This document shows, in pieces, positions 35,222 to 44,221 of a stretch of DNA of 64,000 nt. The DNA lies in the NCBI RefSeq assembly GCF_003816055.1, contig NZ_CP033906.1, positions 2,604,001 through 2,668,000 on the forward strand, given 5' to 3'. The translations under genes and the position numbers were made by a program. How positions within the stretch are numbered: position 1 is the stretch's first letter; every line of letters begins with the position of its first letter. The DNA is from Bacillus sp. FJAT-42376. GTDB lineage: Bacteria > Bacillota > Bacilli > Bacillales > Bacillaceae. The notes below the pieces were generated by a model that saw only the letters and a list, made by a program, of their open reading frames with translations, was not told the DNA's origin and ran no database searches.

Positions 35222-35347
35222 CTTTCTCATCCTTTCCGAAGCTTTGTCTCCTCCATATCTATGTGAATAGAAGGAGATTGGAATATGCGTTTTCATCAGA
35301 TTTATGAAAAATCTGGACAAATATCCTATCAAAAAAGGCCAATGTGA

Positions 35348-35356
35348 CATACCTTA
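35348..35356 (+). promoter_or_regulatory. Sigma-K-like -10 element upstream of the GT2 gene
   Basis: CATACCTTA fits CATAnnnTA and lies 31 bp before the ATG at 35387. No clear -35 element is seen. Confidence 0.4.
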
Positions 35357-35386
35357 TTGAAGACTCTGAAGTAAAGGAGAAGAAGT

Positions 35387-36103
35387 ATGTTACCACTTGT
35401 ATCCATCATCATTCCTTTTTACAACTGCGCATATGTTGAGCAGGCTGTTGAAAGCTCATTAAATCAGACATATCCGAATATCGAAGTCGTCTTAGTGGAT
35501 GACGGGTCTTATCTACATGCAGAAAAACTGCAGGCCTATATGCATCGAATCCGTTATATTCGAAAAGAAAACGGCGGCACAGCAACAGCCCTCAACACAG
35601 GCATTCAAGCAGCAAATGGGGAATATATAGCCTGGCTGTCATCGGACGATTATTTCCTGCCAGAAAAAATTCAAAAGCAGATGACTTATATGCTGTCAAA
35701 TAATGCGGACTTCAGCTTTACCAATTACGATTACATCGATGAGAGTAATACGGTACTCATCCCATGGTGCGGAAAACGGTTTTCTGCCGATTTAAATGAA
35801 GTGCCCCAATTTTTTCTTCAGGGAAATCCGGTTAACGGCTGTACCATCCTAATGAGAAAAGAATGCTTTGAGAAAGTTGGTTATTTTGATCCCCAATGGC
35901 GGTACACACATGATTATGATATGTGGTTTAGGCTGATACTAGCTGGCTACGATTTGCATTATATGGATGAAATTCTTATTCAATTCCGAACACATAGTGA
36001 AGCAGGTACAAGAAAATATCAGCCTCAGATTCTTTCAGAAGTTTTTCAAATTGAAAGTAAGTATCGTCCACTTCTCTGGATGCGTTTGTATAATCCGCTT
36101 TGA
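35387..36103 (+). CDS. GT2 family glycosyltransferase
   Basis: 238 residues: VSIIIPFYNCAYVEQAVESS, VVLVDDGSYLHAEKL, GGTATALNTGIQAANGEYIA, WLSSDDYF (metal-binding DD) and the acceptor-side TILMRKECFEKVGYFDPQWR followed by HDYDMWFRL. A compact single-domain GT-A enzyme. AAAGGAGAAGAAGT precedes the ATG. The only intact transferase on the plus strand in this locus. Likely acts on spore-surface glycan or on the collagen-like protein (inference). Confidence 0.88.
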   Translation: MLPLVSIIIPFYNCAYVEQAVESSLNQTYPNIEVVLVDDGSYLHAEKLQAYMHRIRYIRKENGGTATALNTGIQAANGEYIAWLSSDDYFLPEKIQKQMTYMLSNNADFSFTNYDYIDESNTVLIPWCGKRFSADLNEVPQFFLQGNPVNGCTILMRKECFEKVGYFDPQWRYTHDYDMWFRLILAGYDLHYMDEILIQFRTHSEAGTRKYQPQILSEVFQIESKYRPLLWMRLYNPL

Positions 36104-36722
36104 GTAAAAAATTTGTCTATTTATATTTCAACTTCTTTAATATCTTGGCTTCTAATTACATTGATTCATAATCAATAAAGTATACCCTGATTACCAATCT
36201 GTATCTCTTCCCAAAGACTTTTTTGAACTACCCTCCACTTAACTTTCTTTCGGGGATTCAAGGACAATGACGCTCACGGCATAAAGTAACAGGCAAATCC
36301 CGTGTCTCAATGGTTTTAAAGAATCTAAGCAGATGGTGGATCCTCCAAAGGAATCAGCCTCTGGGCTTCATTTCCCATGTTTTTTGACCGTATTGTGGTC
36401 ACGGTCATGGTGTCTTCCACAGTCAGGGGTCTCTGGTTTTTTAACTTCATGTTGCTTGTACCCGGACTATCTGCAAAGTTGGCTTGAAATTAGAAGCAAA
36501 TCGATGCACAAGATTTTCCATCCAAACTACCTGGTTTAATAGGTAAGTATTCTTTCCGTTGTACTCCAGCTCGCAAGACGAATGATTTTGGCCCATATAT
36601 ATATATCAACCCATGATTTTTAACAATAAATCTTCCAACCCAATCTTCTGGATTATCATGATTCAGGAGGACGGTTAGATTGTGAAGGATTCCTTAAGGA
36701 AGTAAGACAAAATTCAGTAAAT
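36104..36722. other. Gene-poor region with a small coding remnant
   Basis: About 620 bp without an intact gene. On the minus strand 36490-36693 keeps an open stretch without a start: LLNHDNPEDWVGRFIVKNHG followed by LIYIYGPKSFVLRAGVQRKE and YLPIKPGSLDGKS, ending in TAA. It looks like the tail of a lost gene. The part at 36240-36480 shows no convincing frame. An ATATATATAT run lies at 36596-36605. Confidence 0.4.
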
Positions 36723-36763
36723 AAGATAGGCCGCCGCAAACTTATTTGCAGTGGCCTATCTTT
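36723..36763 (-). terminator. Terminator of the collagen-like gene
   Basis: AAGATAGGCC and GGCCTATCTT flank a 20-base partly paired loop; on the minus strand a short T-rich tail follows. It is about 60 bp beyond the collagen-like stop codon. Confidence 0.7.
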
Positions 36764-36821
36764 ATGTCGTGTTAGCTTTTTCCTACGTGGGGCAGCTTAA
36801 AATGTCCAACTCAATTTTAAA

Positions 36822-39218
36822 TTAGAATCTAATCAAGTTTAAATTTCGGTTAACTGCTGCTCCATCCGTCACATTGTTTGCCTGAGTCTGAATCACTCTA
36901 ACCTGATAAACTGAAGCAGGATTCGCAGCTGGAGCGGTATCTACATAAGTGTTAGCAATAACATATCTTTGAGTACCCGCTGTAGTGATTGCACGATTTA
37001 AAGTTCTTGTATTAATAAGTGCTGCGTCTCTATATAATCTAAATTCAATAGTAAATGTACTATTGGCAGTCGTAACCAATTCATATGCTAATGCATAATC
37101 AATTTTAATGTTCTGTCCCGCTATAACTGGAGTTGTCACGCTTGCAACAACCGTTTCCGTATTCAATGGCGGAAATACGGCAATTGTTCCTGTATTATTA
37201 CTAAAGCCGAGCGTTGGTGCTCCTGTCGCTCCCGCTGGACCGGTTGCTCCTGTTCCTCCGGCTGGACCAGTTGCTCCCGTTGCTCCCGCTGGACCGGTCG
37301 CTCCTGTTGCTCCTGCTGTTCCGGTTGCTCCCGTTGCTCCTGCTAGACCGGTCGCTCCCGTTGTTCCCACTGGACCGGTCGCTCCTGTTGCTCCTGCTGT
37401 TCCGGTCGCTCCCGTTGCTCCTGCTGGACCGGTCGCTCCTGTTGCTCCTGCTGTTCCGGTCGCTCCCGTTGCTCCTGCTAAACCGTTTGCTCCCGTTGCT
37501 CCTGCTGGACCGGTCGCTCCCGTTGCTCCCGCTGTTCCGGTCGCTCCTGTTCCTCCGGCTGGACCAGTTGCTCCCGTTGCTCCTGCTAAACCGGTTGCTC
37601 CCGTTGCTCCCACTGGACCGGTCGCTCCTGTTGCTCCTGCTGGACCGGTCGCTCCCGTTGTTCCCACTGGACCGGTCGCTCCTGTTGCTCCTGCTGTTCC
37701 GGTCGCTCCCGTTGCTCCTGCTAAACCGGTTGCTCCCGTTGCTCCTGCTAAACCGGTTGCTCCCGTTGCTCCTGCTAAACCGGTTGCTCCCGTTGCTCCT
37801 GCTGTTCCGGTCGCTCCCGTTGCTCCTGCCAAACCGGTTGCTCCCGTTGCTCCTGCTGGACCGGTCGCTCCCGTTGCTCCCGCTGGACCAGTTGCTCCCG
37901 TTGTTCCTGCTAAACCGGTCGCTCCCGTTGCTCCCGCTGGACCAGTTACTCCCGTTGCTCCTGCTAAACCGGTTGCTCCCGTTGCTCCTGCTGTTCCGGT
38001 CGCTCCCGTTGCTCCTGCTGTTCCGGTCGCTCCCGTTGCTCCTGCCAAACCGGTTGCTCCCGTTGCTCCTGCTGGACCGGTCGCTCCCGTTGCTCCCGCT
38101 GGACCGGTCGCTCCCGTTGCTCCTGCTGTTCCGGTCGCTCCCGTTGCTCCTGCCAAACCGGTTGCTCCCGTTGCTCCTGCTGGACCGGTCGCTCCCGTTG
38201 CTCCCGCTGTTCCGGTCGCTCCTGTTCCTCCGGCTGGACCAGTTGCTCCCGTTGTTCCTGCTAAACCGGTCGCTCCCGTTGCTCCCGCTGGACCAGTTAC
38301 TCCCGTTGCTCCTGCTAAACCGGTTGCTCCTGTCGAACCGGTCGCTCCTGTTGCTCCTGCTGTTCCGGTTGATCCTGTTCCTCCGGCTGGACCAGTTGCT
38401 CCCGTTGCTCCTGCTAAACCGGTTGCTCCCGTTGCTCCTGCTGGACCAGTTACTCCCGTTGCTCCTGCTAAACCGGTTGCTCCTGTCGAACCGGTCGCTC
38501 CTGTTGCTCCTGCTGTTCCGGTTGATCCTGTTCCTCCGGCTGGACCAGTTGCTCCCGTTGCTCCTGCTAAACCGGTCGCTCCCGTTGCTCCCGCTGGACC
38601 GGTCGCTCCCGTTGCTCCTGCTGGACCGGTCGCTCCCGTTGTTCCCACTGGACCGGTCGCTCCTGTTGCTCCTGCTGTTCCGGTCGCTCCCGTTGCTCCT
38701 GCTGGACCGGTCGCTCCTGTTGCTCCTGCTGGACCGGTCGCTCCCGTTGTTCCCACTGGACCGGTCGCTCCTGTTGCTCCTGCTGTTCCGGTCGCTCCCG
38801 TTGCTCCTGCTGTTCCGGTTGATCCCGTAGCACCAGTTGCTCCCGTTACACCACTTACATTTTGCTGTGCTCCTAGAAGCTCATCCGCGACTAGTCTGTG
38901 AGCAGCTACGAGCTGGCCTGAAGAATTTTTCCCCCAAACAGAGATTTCCGTAAGTGGTTCTCCAAGTCCTGAAGTAGTAAAGATAAATTCAAATCCTTCA
39001 ACATCAGCAAAATAGGTTCGTGTCACAACCTGATTCGGATTTACACTAAATAATTCACTTATATATAATATTCTCGTCCCATTTAATCGATATCCTTGGA
39101 TGAGTATTGTAGAGATATTTAAAGAATCACGGTTGTCAATTTTCACGGTAACCTGTTGGCTAGGTCTAATCCCCCCCACTAAATTGTTTTCTATTGGGCC
39201 TGTTGATAAGTTGGCCAT
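36822..39218 (-). CDS. Collagen-like BclA-type spore-surface protein, 798 aa
   Basis: Three parts. Residues 1-125 are a beta-rich N-terminal domain ([40 protein letters not shown]) shared with the 119-residue paralogue at 31567. Residues about 126-665 are Gly-X-Thr/Gly-X-Ala collagen-like triplets, mainly the nonapeptide GPAGATGAT with Pro, Leu, Thr or Val variants. Residues about 666-798 are a C-terminal domain ([33 protein letters not shown]) reminiscent of BclA trimerisation heads. Thr-rich collagen stalks in Bacillus exosporium proteins carry O-glycans, which fits the nearby sugar genes. Start ATG with TAGGGGGTATTCGC. Confidence 0.88.
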   Translation of the reverse strand: MANLSTGPIENNLVGGIRPSQQVTVKIDNRDSLNISTILIQGYRLNGTRILYISELFSVNPNQVVTRTYFADVEGFEFIFTTSGLGEPLTEISVWGKNSSGQLVAAHRLVADELLGAQQNVSGVTGATGATGSTGTAGATGATGTAGATGATGPVGTTGATGPAGATGATGPAGATGATGTAGATGATGPVGTTGATGPAGATGATGPAGATGATGLAGATGATGPAGGTGSTGTAGATGATGSTGATGLAGATGVTGPAGATGATGLAGATGATGPAGGTGSTGTAGATGATGSTGATGLAGATGVTGPAGATGATGLAGTTGATGPAGGTGATGTAGATGATGPAGATGATGLAGATGATGTAGATGATGPAGATGATGPAGATGATGLAGATGATGTAGATGATGTAGATGATGLAGATGVTGPAGATGATGLAGTTGATGPAGATGATGPAGATGATGLAGATGATGTAGATGATGLAGATGATGLAGATGATGLAGATGATGTAGATGATGPVGTTGATGPAGATGATGPVGATGATGLAGATGATGPAGGTGATGTAGATGATGPAGATGANGLAGATGATGTAGATGATGPAGATGATGTAGATGATGPVGTTGATGLAGATGATGTAGATGATGPAGATGATGPAGGTGATGPAGATGAPTLGFSNNTGTIAVFPPLNTETVVASVTTPVIAGQNIKIDYALAYELVTTANSTFTIEFRLYRDAALINTRTLNRAITTAGTQRYVIANTYVDTAPAANPASVYQVRVIQTQANNVTDGAAVNRNLNLIRF
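37215..38845 (-). repeat. 27-bp tandem repeats encoding the collagen-like stalk
   Basis: Roughly 60 imperfect 27-bp units, each coding a nonapeptide of three Gly-X-Y triplets. Higher-order duplications are visible. The unusual six-residue unit GSTGAT, which breaks the nine-residue phase, occurs near 38331 and again near 38484, a 153-bp (51-codon) duplication including the following [17 protein letters not shown] block. Confidence 0.9.
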
Positions 39219-39600
39219 AAAAGCGAATACCCCCTAATATTAATATTGCCTCTAATCCTGTTTTCCATTTTAAAGGTGCTACAACTTGTTTTGAATACTA
39301 GTAATTCAAGCAAGTTAATCAATGCATTATATTTTTTTCTATAAATTATGTATCTTGTAAATGACCTAGTAAGTTTGTGGATTTTGTATATTGGATAGCA
39401 TCTCCATATGAACGTGACGGTTCCTAAATGGAAAGATCTTATTCCAGTTTTTCATGTGAGTGTTTTTTGTTCACCTCCTTGTTTGCGGAATATACTAATC
39501 TATTAACTATCAGCTAAAAATGTATGTGAGGATGCTAGATTAATTGGAAAAAGGCTGATTCAACTAAAAGGATCTGTATACAATCGGCTTATACTGAATG
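39219..39600. promoter_or_regulatory. Upstream region of the collagen-like gene with a sigma-K-like -10
   Basis: About 400 bp, AT-rich, with no supported gene. On the minus strand CATAATTTA (39342-39350) matches the sigma-K -10 pattern CATAnnnTA, with an AC 18 bp upstream. This would give a leader of about 115 bases. A late mother-cell promoter fits a spore-surface protein. Confidence 0.45.
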
Positions 39601-39637
39601 AAAGAAGGCTGCCGGGTATACCGGCAGCCTTCTTTCA
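39601..39637. terminator. Terminator of msrAB
   Basis: A perfect inverted repeat, AAGAAGGCTGCCGG / CCGGCAGCCTTCTT, with a short loop and T/A runs on both sides, overlapping the 3' end of msrAB. Confidence 0.9.
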
Positions 39638-40588
39638 TTCATCAAATAACACAGAGTACCTTTCGTACCCTTTTTCAGCTAATTCGCTTTTAGGTATGAA
39701 CTTTAATGCTGCAGAATTGATGCAGTATCTGAGCCCGTTCGGCCCTGGACCATCATTGAAAACATGTCCAAGATGGGAATTGGCGGTTTTGCTTCTGACT
39801 TCTGTCCGGATCATGCCATGGGAGTAATCCATTTTCTCATCCACTTCTTCTTCATCGATAGGCTTTGTAAAGCTCGGCCAGCCGCATCCGGCATCATATT
39901 GCTCTGTTGAACTGAAAAGAGGTTTTCCGGAGACGATATCTACATAAATCCCCTCTTCTTTGTTATCCCAATATTCATTTCGGAATGGCGGTTCTGTGCC
40001 ATTGTTCTGGGTTACCTCATACTGCATGGGAGTGAGCGTTTTAATCACATCTGTTTCTTCGCTGCTTTTCCAATGGTCTTCGATGAACTTCGCTCTTCCG
40101 GAACCTGTTTTATAGCGGTTGTAATGAGCCGCATTTTTCTTGTAATAATCCTGATGATATTCCTCGGCCGGATAAAATGGGGCTGCCGGTTTGATTTCCG
40201 TAACAATCGGTTTGCTGAACTTCCCGCTGGCTGCAAGCTCAAGCTTTGACTGCTCAGCCAGGTTTTTCTGTTCTTCATTATGATAAAAGACCGCTGTTTT
40301 GTAGGATTCGCCCCGGTCGAAAAATTGCCCGCCTGCATCTGTCGGATCAATCTGCTGCCAAAAAAGCTCCAGCAGTCTTTCATAAGGGAATACATCCGGA
40401 TCAAACGTGATCTGCACGGCTTCATAGTGACCGGTTTGATTGGAGCAGACCTGTTCATAAGTTGGGTTTTCAACGGTGCCTCCTGTATATCCGGACACTA
40501 CTTTCTCTATTCCAGGCATTTCATCAAAAGGCTGGACCATGCACCAGAAACAGCCTCCGGCAAATGTAGCCAATTCTGTTTGTTTCAT
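39635..40588 (-). CDS. msrAB: Fused methionine sulfoxide reductase MsrA-MsrB
   Basis: About 317 residues. The N-terminal MsrA domain (1-155) has the GGCFWCM catalytic motif and GYTGG. The C-terminal MsrB domain (about 175-315) has [30 protein letters not shown] with the catalytic Cys, and a lone zinc-site-like Cys. It reduces both S- and R-sulfoxides of methionine. B. subtilis has the two as adjacent separate genes at this position. Start at 40588 follows GAGGTGTCCGAA. Confidence 0.93.
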   Translation of the reverse strand: MKQTELATFAGGCFWCMVQPFDEMPGIEKVVSGYTGGTVENPTYEQVCSNQTGHYEAVQITFDPDVFPYERLLELFWQQIDPTDAGGQFFDRGESYKTAVFYHNEEQKNLAEQSKLELAASGKFSKPIVTEIKPAAPFYPAEEYHQDYYKKNAAHYNRYKTGSGRAKFIEDHWKSSEETDVIKTLTPMQYEVTQNNGTEPPFRNEYWDNKEEGIYVDIVSGKPLFSSTEQYDAGCGWPSFTKPIDEEEVDEKMDYSHGMIRTEVRSKTANSHLGHVFNDGPGPNGLRYCINSAALKFIPKSELAEKGYERYSVLFDE

Positions 40589-40674
40589 TTCGGACACCTC
40601 ACTTTGAGTTCATACAACTATTATATCACCTGAACAAATAAGGAAAAGAAAGTTGCTTCACTGGAATTTTTTTG

Positions 40675-40727
40675 TTGACAATGACAGGAAAATTACTTAA
40701 TCTGATTAATAGTTCAGTCGGTTAAGT
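40675..40727 (+). promoter_or_regulatory. Promoter and operator-like palindrome of ypoP
   Basis: TTGACA (40675-40680), 17 bp, TAATCT (40698-40703). An imperfect palindrome with perfect six-base ends, ACTTAA (40695-40700) to TTAAGT (40722-40727), covers the -10 and start region. The position suits autorepression by the MarR-type product. Confidence 0.65.
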
Positions 40728-40756
40728 ATTTTCCAAAGACGAAAGCAGGGAGTAAC

Positions 40757-41194
40757 TTGAAACATAATGAAGATTTGTTATACGAGATGGAGGGGCTGCT
40801 CCGCAGAGTATTCCGGCAGCTTCGCCAGGGAGTAAACCATATCCTTGAAAAAGATATCACCCGGAATGAATTCTTTATATTAAGAGCCTTGCACAGCGGT
40901 GGGGCCTCAAAGGCATCCGAACTTTCGAAGGTGCTGGATGTATCGGCAAGCCATATTACGTCCATGGCGGATTCTCTTGTGGAGAAAGGCTATATCGATC
41001 GAATCAGAGCTGACTCAGACCGCCGGATGGTTAACATTTCCATAACAGAAGAAGGGGAAAAAAAACTGCACGAGCTTGAAAAGCGGAAAACCGACTATTT
41101 GTTTGAACGCTTTGAAAACCTGGATGCAGAGGAGCTTCAGCTGCTTGTGCACTTATTTAAAAAATTGGATACAGACGCCAGCAGGGACAACTAA
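40757..41194 (+). CDS. ypoP: MarR-family transcriptional regulator YpoP
   Basis: 145 residues with a winged helix: ITRNEFFILRALHSGGASKA, SELSKVLDVSASHITSMADS (recognition helix) and the wing RIRADSDRRMVNISITEEG. TTG start with GGGAG upstream. It is co-transcribed with the MFS exporter 18 bp downstream, so it probably represses itself and the exporter in response to a small ligand. Location next to msr genes matches B. subtilis ypoP. Confidence 0.88.
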   Translation: MKHNEDLLYEMEGLLRRVFRQLRQGVNHILEKDITRNEFFILRALHSGGASKASELSKVLDVSASHITSMADSLVEKGYIDRIRADSDRRMVNISITEEGEKKLHELEKRKTDYLFERFENLDAEELQLLVHLFKKLDTDASRDN

Positions 41195-41212
41195 ACTTTC
41201 AGGGGGAAAAGA

Positions 41213-42823
41213 ATGGAACATTTAGATCAGCGCAGAAAAGTAACGATTATGATTGCGATTATGGCTGCTATGCTTTTTGCAGCATTAAACCAGACGATTG
41301 TCGGCACAGCATTGCCGAAAATTGTGGCGGAGCTCGGCGGTTTTGAATATTACAGCTGGGTATTCACAATCTTCATGCTAACATCGAGCATCACCTCCAT
41401 TCTGGTCGGGAAGCTCTCAGATATTTATGGCCGCAAACCCTTTATTTTAATTGGGATTGGCATTTTTATGGCCGGTTCCTTAATGGCCGGATTTTCGCAA
41501 ACGATGATTCAGCTGATCATCTTCAGGGGCATTCAGGGGTTTGGAGGCGGAATGATCATGTCTACTTCTTTTACGGCTGTAGGCGACCTCTTTTCTCCCC
41601 GGGAACGCGGGAAATGGCAGGGAATTTTGAGTTCAGTATTCGGGCTTGCCAGCGTGTTCGGCCCTACGTTTGGAGGATGGATTGTCGATAACGCCAACTG
41701 GCAATGGGTTTTCTGGGTATTTCTCCCATTCGGAATCGTCGCTTTCTTTTGTATTTTATCGCTATTTCCAGGAGCACCGAAAAAACAGGCAGAGTCCGTT
41801 GATTACCTCGGGTCAGTCCTGCTGACTGCCGTCATCGTTCCGCTTTTGCTCGCATTTACTTGGGCCGGAACGACCTATGACTGGGCATCCATTCAAATTA
41901 TTGGTCTATTTGCGATAACTGTGCTTTCCCTTATCTTGTTCATCTGGGCAGAAAAACGGGCGAAAAGCCCGGTTATGCCGCTTGAGCTATTCCGGAATCG
42001 AATTTTCACTTTATCCAACATTGCCGGCTTTATTCTTGGAATCGGTATGTTCGGTGCCGTGATGTATGTACCGTTCTTTATTCAGGGAGTGATGGGAGTA
42101 TCCGCCGCGGCATCCGGCCTCATTATGATGCCGATGACCTTATCCATGGTCGCGGCAAGCAGCATAACGGGTTCTCTTATCTCTAAAACCGGGAAATACA
42201 AAATTTATGCTTTAATCGGGCTTGCGGTGATGACGGCAGGAATGTTCTCTCTATCTCTTATGGATGAACAGACATGGATTGCGGTCGCCGTTATCAACAA
42301 TATGATTGTGGGCGCAGGACTTGGCATGAGCTTCCCTATTTTCACTCTGACTGTTCAAAATGCAGTCGGGCACAAGTTTCTCGGCGTTGCTACCGCCTCC
42401 TCCCAGCTATTCAGACAAACCGGGGGAACGGTTGGTGTAGCCATTATGGGTCTTGTTCTGAATAACAGCATGCACCATGCAGCTAAGCCGGCTCTTCCTG
42501 ACGGTCTTCCTGCTGATAAGTTGCAGGGGCTCATGAACCCTCAGGCTCTGATGGATCATGCGAAGCTTGAAAAAATTCAGCAGTCTGTTCCGGAACCATT
42601 TCAGGGTGCCGTGAATCAGCTGATTGAACAAGTCCGAAGCACACTTGAAGCCGGACTTACGAACGTGTTCCTCATTTGTTCCGGTGTCATTCTGATTGGA
42701 TTTGCCTTAACCTTTTTCTTAAAGCAAATTCCTTTGCGGACCAGCAATAAAGACGAAGCGGTCATGAAGGAATCTGCTGACAATAATGAGCATAGGGAGA
42801 CTGCCGCTGCAAACGACCGTTAA
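41213..42823 (+). CDS. MFS multidrug exporter, DHA2 (14-TMS) family
   Basis: 536 residues with about 14 membrane helices. LFAALNQTIVGTALPKIVAE, the GKLSDIYGRKPFI loop, the FRGIQGFGGGMIMSTSFTAV motif and GPTFGGWIVDN are DHA2 signatures (EmrB/QacA group). A long extracytoplasmic loop near residues 420-480 precedes the last helix, and the C-terminus is polar. A probable proton-coupled drug exporter, regulated by the linked MarR-type gene. Confidence 0.9.
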   Translation: MEHLDQRRKVTIMIAIMAAMLFAALNQTIVGTALPKIVAELGGFEYYSWVFTIFMLTSSITSILVGKLSDIYGRKPFILIGIGIFMAGSLMAGFSQTMIQLIIFRGIQGFGGGMIMSTSFTAVGDLFSPRERGKWQGILSSVFGLASVFGPTFGGWIVDNANWQWVFWVFLPFGIVAFFCILSLFPGAPKKQAESVDYLGSVLLTAVIVPLLLAFTWAGTTYDWASIQIIGLFAITVLSLILFIWAEKRAKSPVMPLELFRNRIFTLSNIAGFILGIGMFGAVMYVPFFIQGVMGVSAAASGLIMMPMTLSMVAASSITGSLISKTGKYKIYALIGLAVMTAGMFSLSLMDEQTWIAVAVINNMIVGAGLGMSFPIFTLTVQNAVGHKFLGVATASSQLFRQTGGTVGVAIMGLVLNNSMHHAAKPALPDGLPADKLQGLMNPQALMDHAKLEKIQQSVPEPFQGAVNQLIEQVRSTLEAGLTNVFLICSGVILIGFALTFFLKQIPLRTSNKDEAVMKESADNNEHRETAAANDR

Positions 42824-42832
42824 CCTCTCATA

Positions 42833-42858
42833 CCCTGTCCGTTCCGGGCAGGGTTTTT
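42833..42858 (+). terminator. Terminator of the ypoP-exporter operon
   Basis: CCCTGTCC / GGGCAGGG hairpin with a 5-base loop and TTTTT. Confidence 0.88.
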
Positions 42859-42969
42859 CATGATTGCACTCCTGCCTTCGCTTTCCTTTTTACATCTTGA
42901 TACCCGTATGTTTAGAATAATTTGGCTCACGGGTGAGATGATAAAGGTATCTCATCTTGGAGGTGTATC

Positions 42970-43221
42970 ATGTCTTCTCCTTATCTATGTCCAGGCTGCA
43001 AAACGAACCGCTCACGGTACCATCTATTGGAGCAGCATCCCCAAGCCGTTAAGCTCAATCCGCAAACAGGCGAGGTGATGGAAGAGTACAGCTCCTCTTC
43101 CCTTGATCCTTTCCACCTGCCGTACAAAGGAACAGCAAAGCGGGTACAGTGCGGTTCCTGCGGGCTGATTGAGGACGAAATGTCTTTTATTAAATTCGCA
43201 GAGAGCCATCCCGCTAAATAA
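42970..43221 (+). CDS. Small zinc-ribbon protein, unknown function
   Basis: 83 residues with two Cys pairs, CPGCKTNRSRYHLLEQ at the N-terminus and VQCGSCGLIEDE near the C-terminus, forming a likely zinc ribbon. No catalytic motif. GGAGGTGTATC precedes the ATG, and a bidirectional terminator follows. The family is not firmly recognised. Confidence 0.75.
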   Translation: MSSPYLCPGCKTNRSRYHLLEQHPQAVKLNPQTGEVMEEYSSSSLDPFHLPYKGTAKRVQCGSCGLIEDEMSFIKFAESHPAK

Positions 43222-43223
43222 CG

Positions 43224-43261
43224 GAAAGAAGACTGCCGGGTTAAATCCGGCAGTCTTTTCG
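43224..43261. terminator. Bidirectional terminator
   Basis: AAGACTGCCGG / CCGGCAGTCTT stem, short loop, A tract on the left and T tract on the right, between two convergent genes. Confidence 0.9.
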
Positions 43262-43262
43262 T

Positions 43263-44069
43263 TTATTCAGCAGGCTTGGGATGGACAAAGCTTTCCAGAA
43301 AATCTTTTAAAATGGCTGTAAATTCCTCAGGCTTTTCGAGCATCCCCATATGACCCGCATCTTTCAGAACCGCCTGGTAAATGTGGTCTCCGTCAGCCGT
43401 AATCGTTTTTTCCTTTGATATAACCTCATCCTCCGAGCCTGCAAGCAAGAGCACGGGTACGTTTGACATTTTAATCACGTGTCTTCGGTCCGGTCTGTTT
43501 TTCATTGCCTCAAGTGCCGAAACCGCTCCTGCAGCCGGGGTCTGGTAGCCAATCTGCCTGGCAAATTCAGCTTCCTCCCCTTCTTTATTTTCAGGGGCAA
43601 ACAAATTGGGTATGAGCTGGTCGACGAAAGGTTTGATCCCCTCTGATTCGATTTTTTTCATTCCTGCATCCCGTGACCGCTTGCCTTCCTCACTGTCAGG
43701 GAAGGCAGTCGAATGCACAAGTCCGAACGAATGAAGTTTCTCCGGGTAGTTTTCAGCAAAACACAAAGCTGTATATCCCCCTAAAGAATGGCCGATCACC
43801 GAAGCTTTGCCGATAGACAAATCATCCATTACAAGCTTAATATCTTCGGCCATTTCCTCTATCCCGTATGGCTCCTTTACGGTACTTGATCCACCGTGCC
43901 CCCTCAAGTTTACTGCAAGCACTCTATGATTTTTTGACAATTCCGGAATGATGTACTTCCAGTAATCTGCGCTGCCGCAAAAGCCATGTATGAATAGAAT
44001 GGCATCTCCTACCCCATCATCCGTATACGTGATTGTGCGGCCGTATTTCGTTAATTCGTATCGATTCAT
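43263..44069 (-). CDS. Alpha/beta hydrolase
   Basis: About 268 residues with the oxyanion region FIHGFCGSADYWKYI, the nucleophile elbow GHSLGG (Ser), the acidic residue in LLLAGSEDEVIS and the catalytic His in DAGHMGMLEKPEEF. A generic esterase/hydrolase; the substrate is unknown. The start at 44069 is 6 bases after AGGAGG; the upstream ATGs at 44087 and 44075 overlap that site. Confidence 0.88.
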   Translation of the reverse strand: MNRYELTKYGRTITYTDDGVGDAILFIHGFCGSADYWKYIIPELSKNHRVLAVNLRGHGGSSTVKEPYGIEEMAEDIKLVMDDLSIGKASVIGHSLGGYTALCFAENYPEKLHSFGLVHSTAFPDSEEGKRSRDAGMKKIESEGIKPFVDQLIPNLFAPENKEGEEAEFARQIGYQTPAAGAVSALEAMKNRPDRRHVIKMSNVPVLLLAGSEDEVISKEKTITADGDHIYQAVLKDAGHMGMLEKPEEFTAILKDFLESFVHPKPAE

Positions 44070-44153
44070 ATTCATCCTCCTCTGCATACCTGTTTTTTTC
44101 CTTAATACTATTCATTGAAACATCATATAGGTGAATAGAGAACCATTTTACGT

Positions 44154-44186
44154 TTTTGTTGACATAATTATATTATGTTTACAAAA
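44154..44186 (+). promoter_or_regulatory. 33-bp palindrome upstream of the DUF4397 gene
   Basis: TTTTGT ... ACAAAA with an inner ACATAAT / ATTATGT; 12 of 16 symmetric positions pair. TTGACA (44159-44164) lies inside it and could be a -35 element, but no good -10 follows. Probably an operator for an unknown regulator. Confidence 0.45.
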
Positions 44187-44221
44187 CAGATTTCTAATTA
44201 AATCGGAATGGAGTGACTGAA

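Noticed and set aside
36333..36539. 68-residue plus-strand frame in the gap after the GT2 gene
   Set aside because: No ribosome site, implausible composition, and it lies opposite a better coding remnant on the minus strand.
37215..38845. CRISPR-like array of regular repeats
   Set aside because: The 27-bp units are contiguous, without unique spacers, and encode Gly-X-Y triplets in frame; no cas gene is present.
37108..38901. Two very long plus-strand open frames (597 and 538 residues of VAPVAP and LLPLLL repeats) opposite the collagen-like gene
   Set aside because: They are antisense shadows of the 27-bp repeats, which lack stop codons in several frames; they have no ribosome site and no plausible product.
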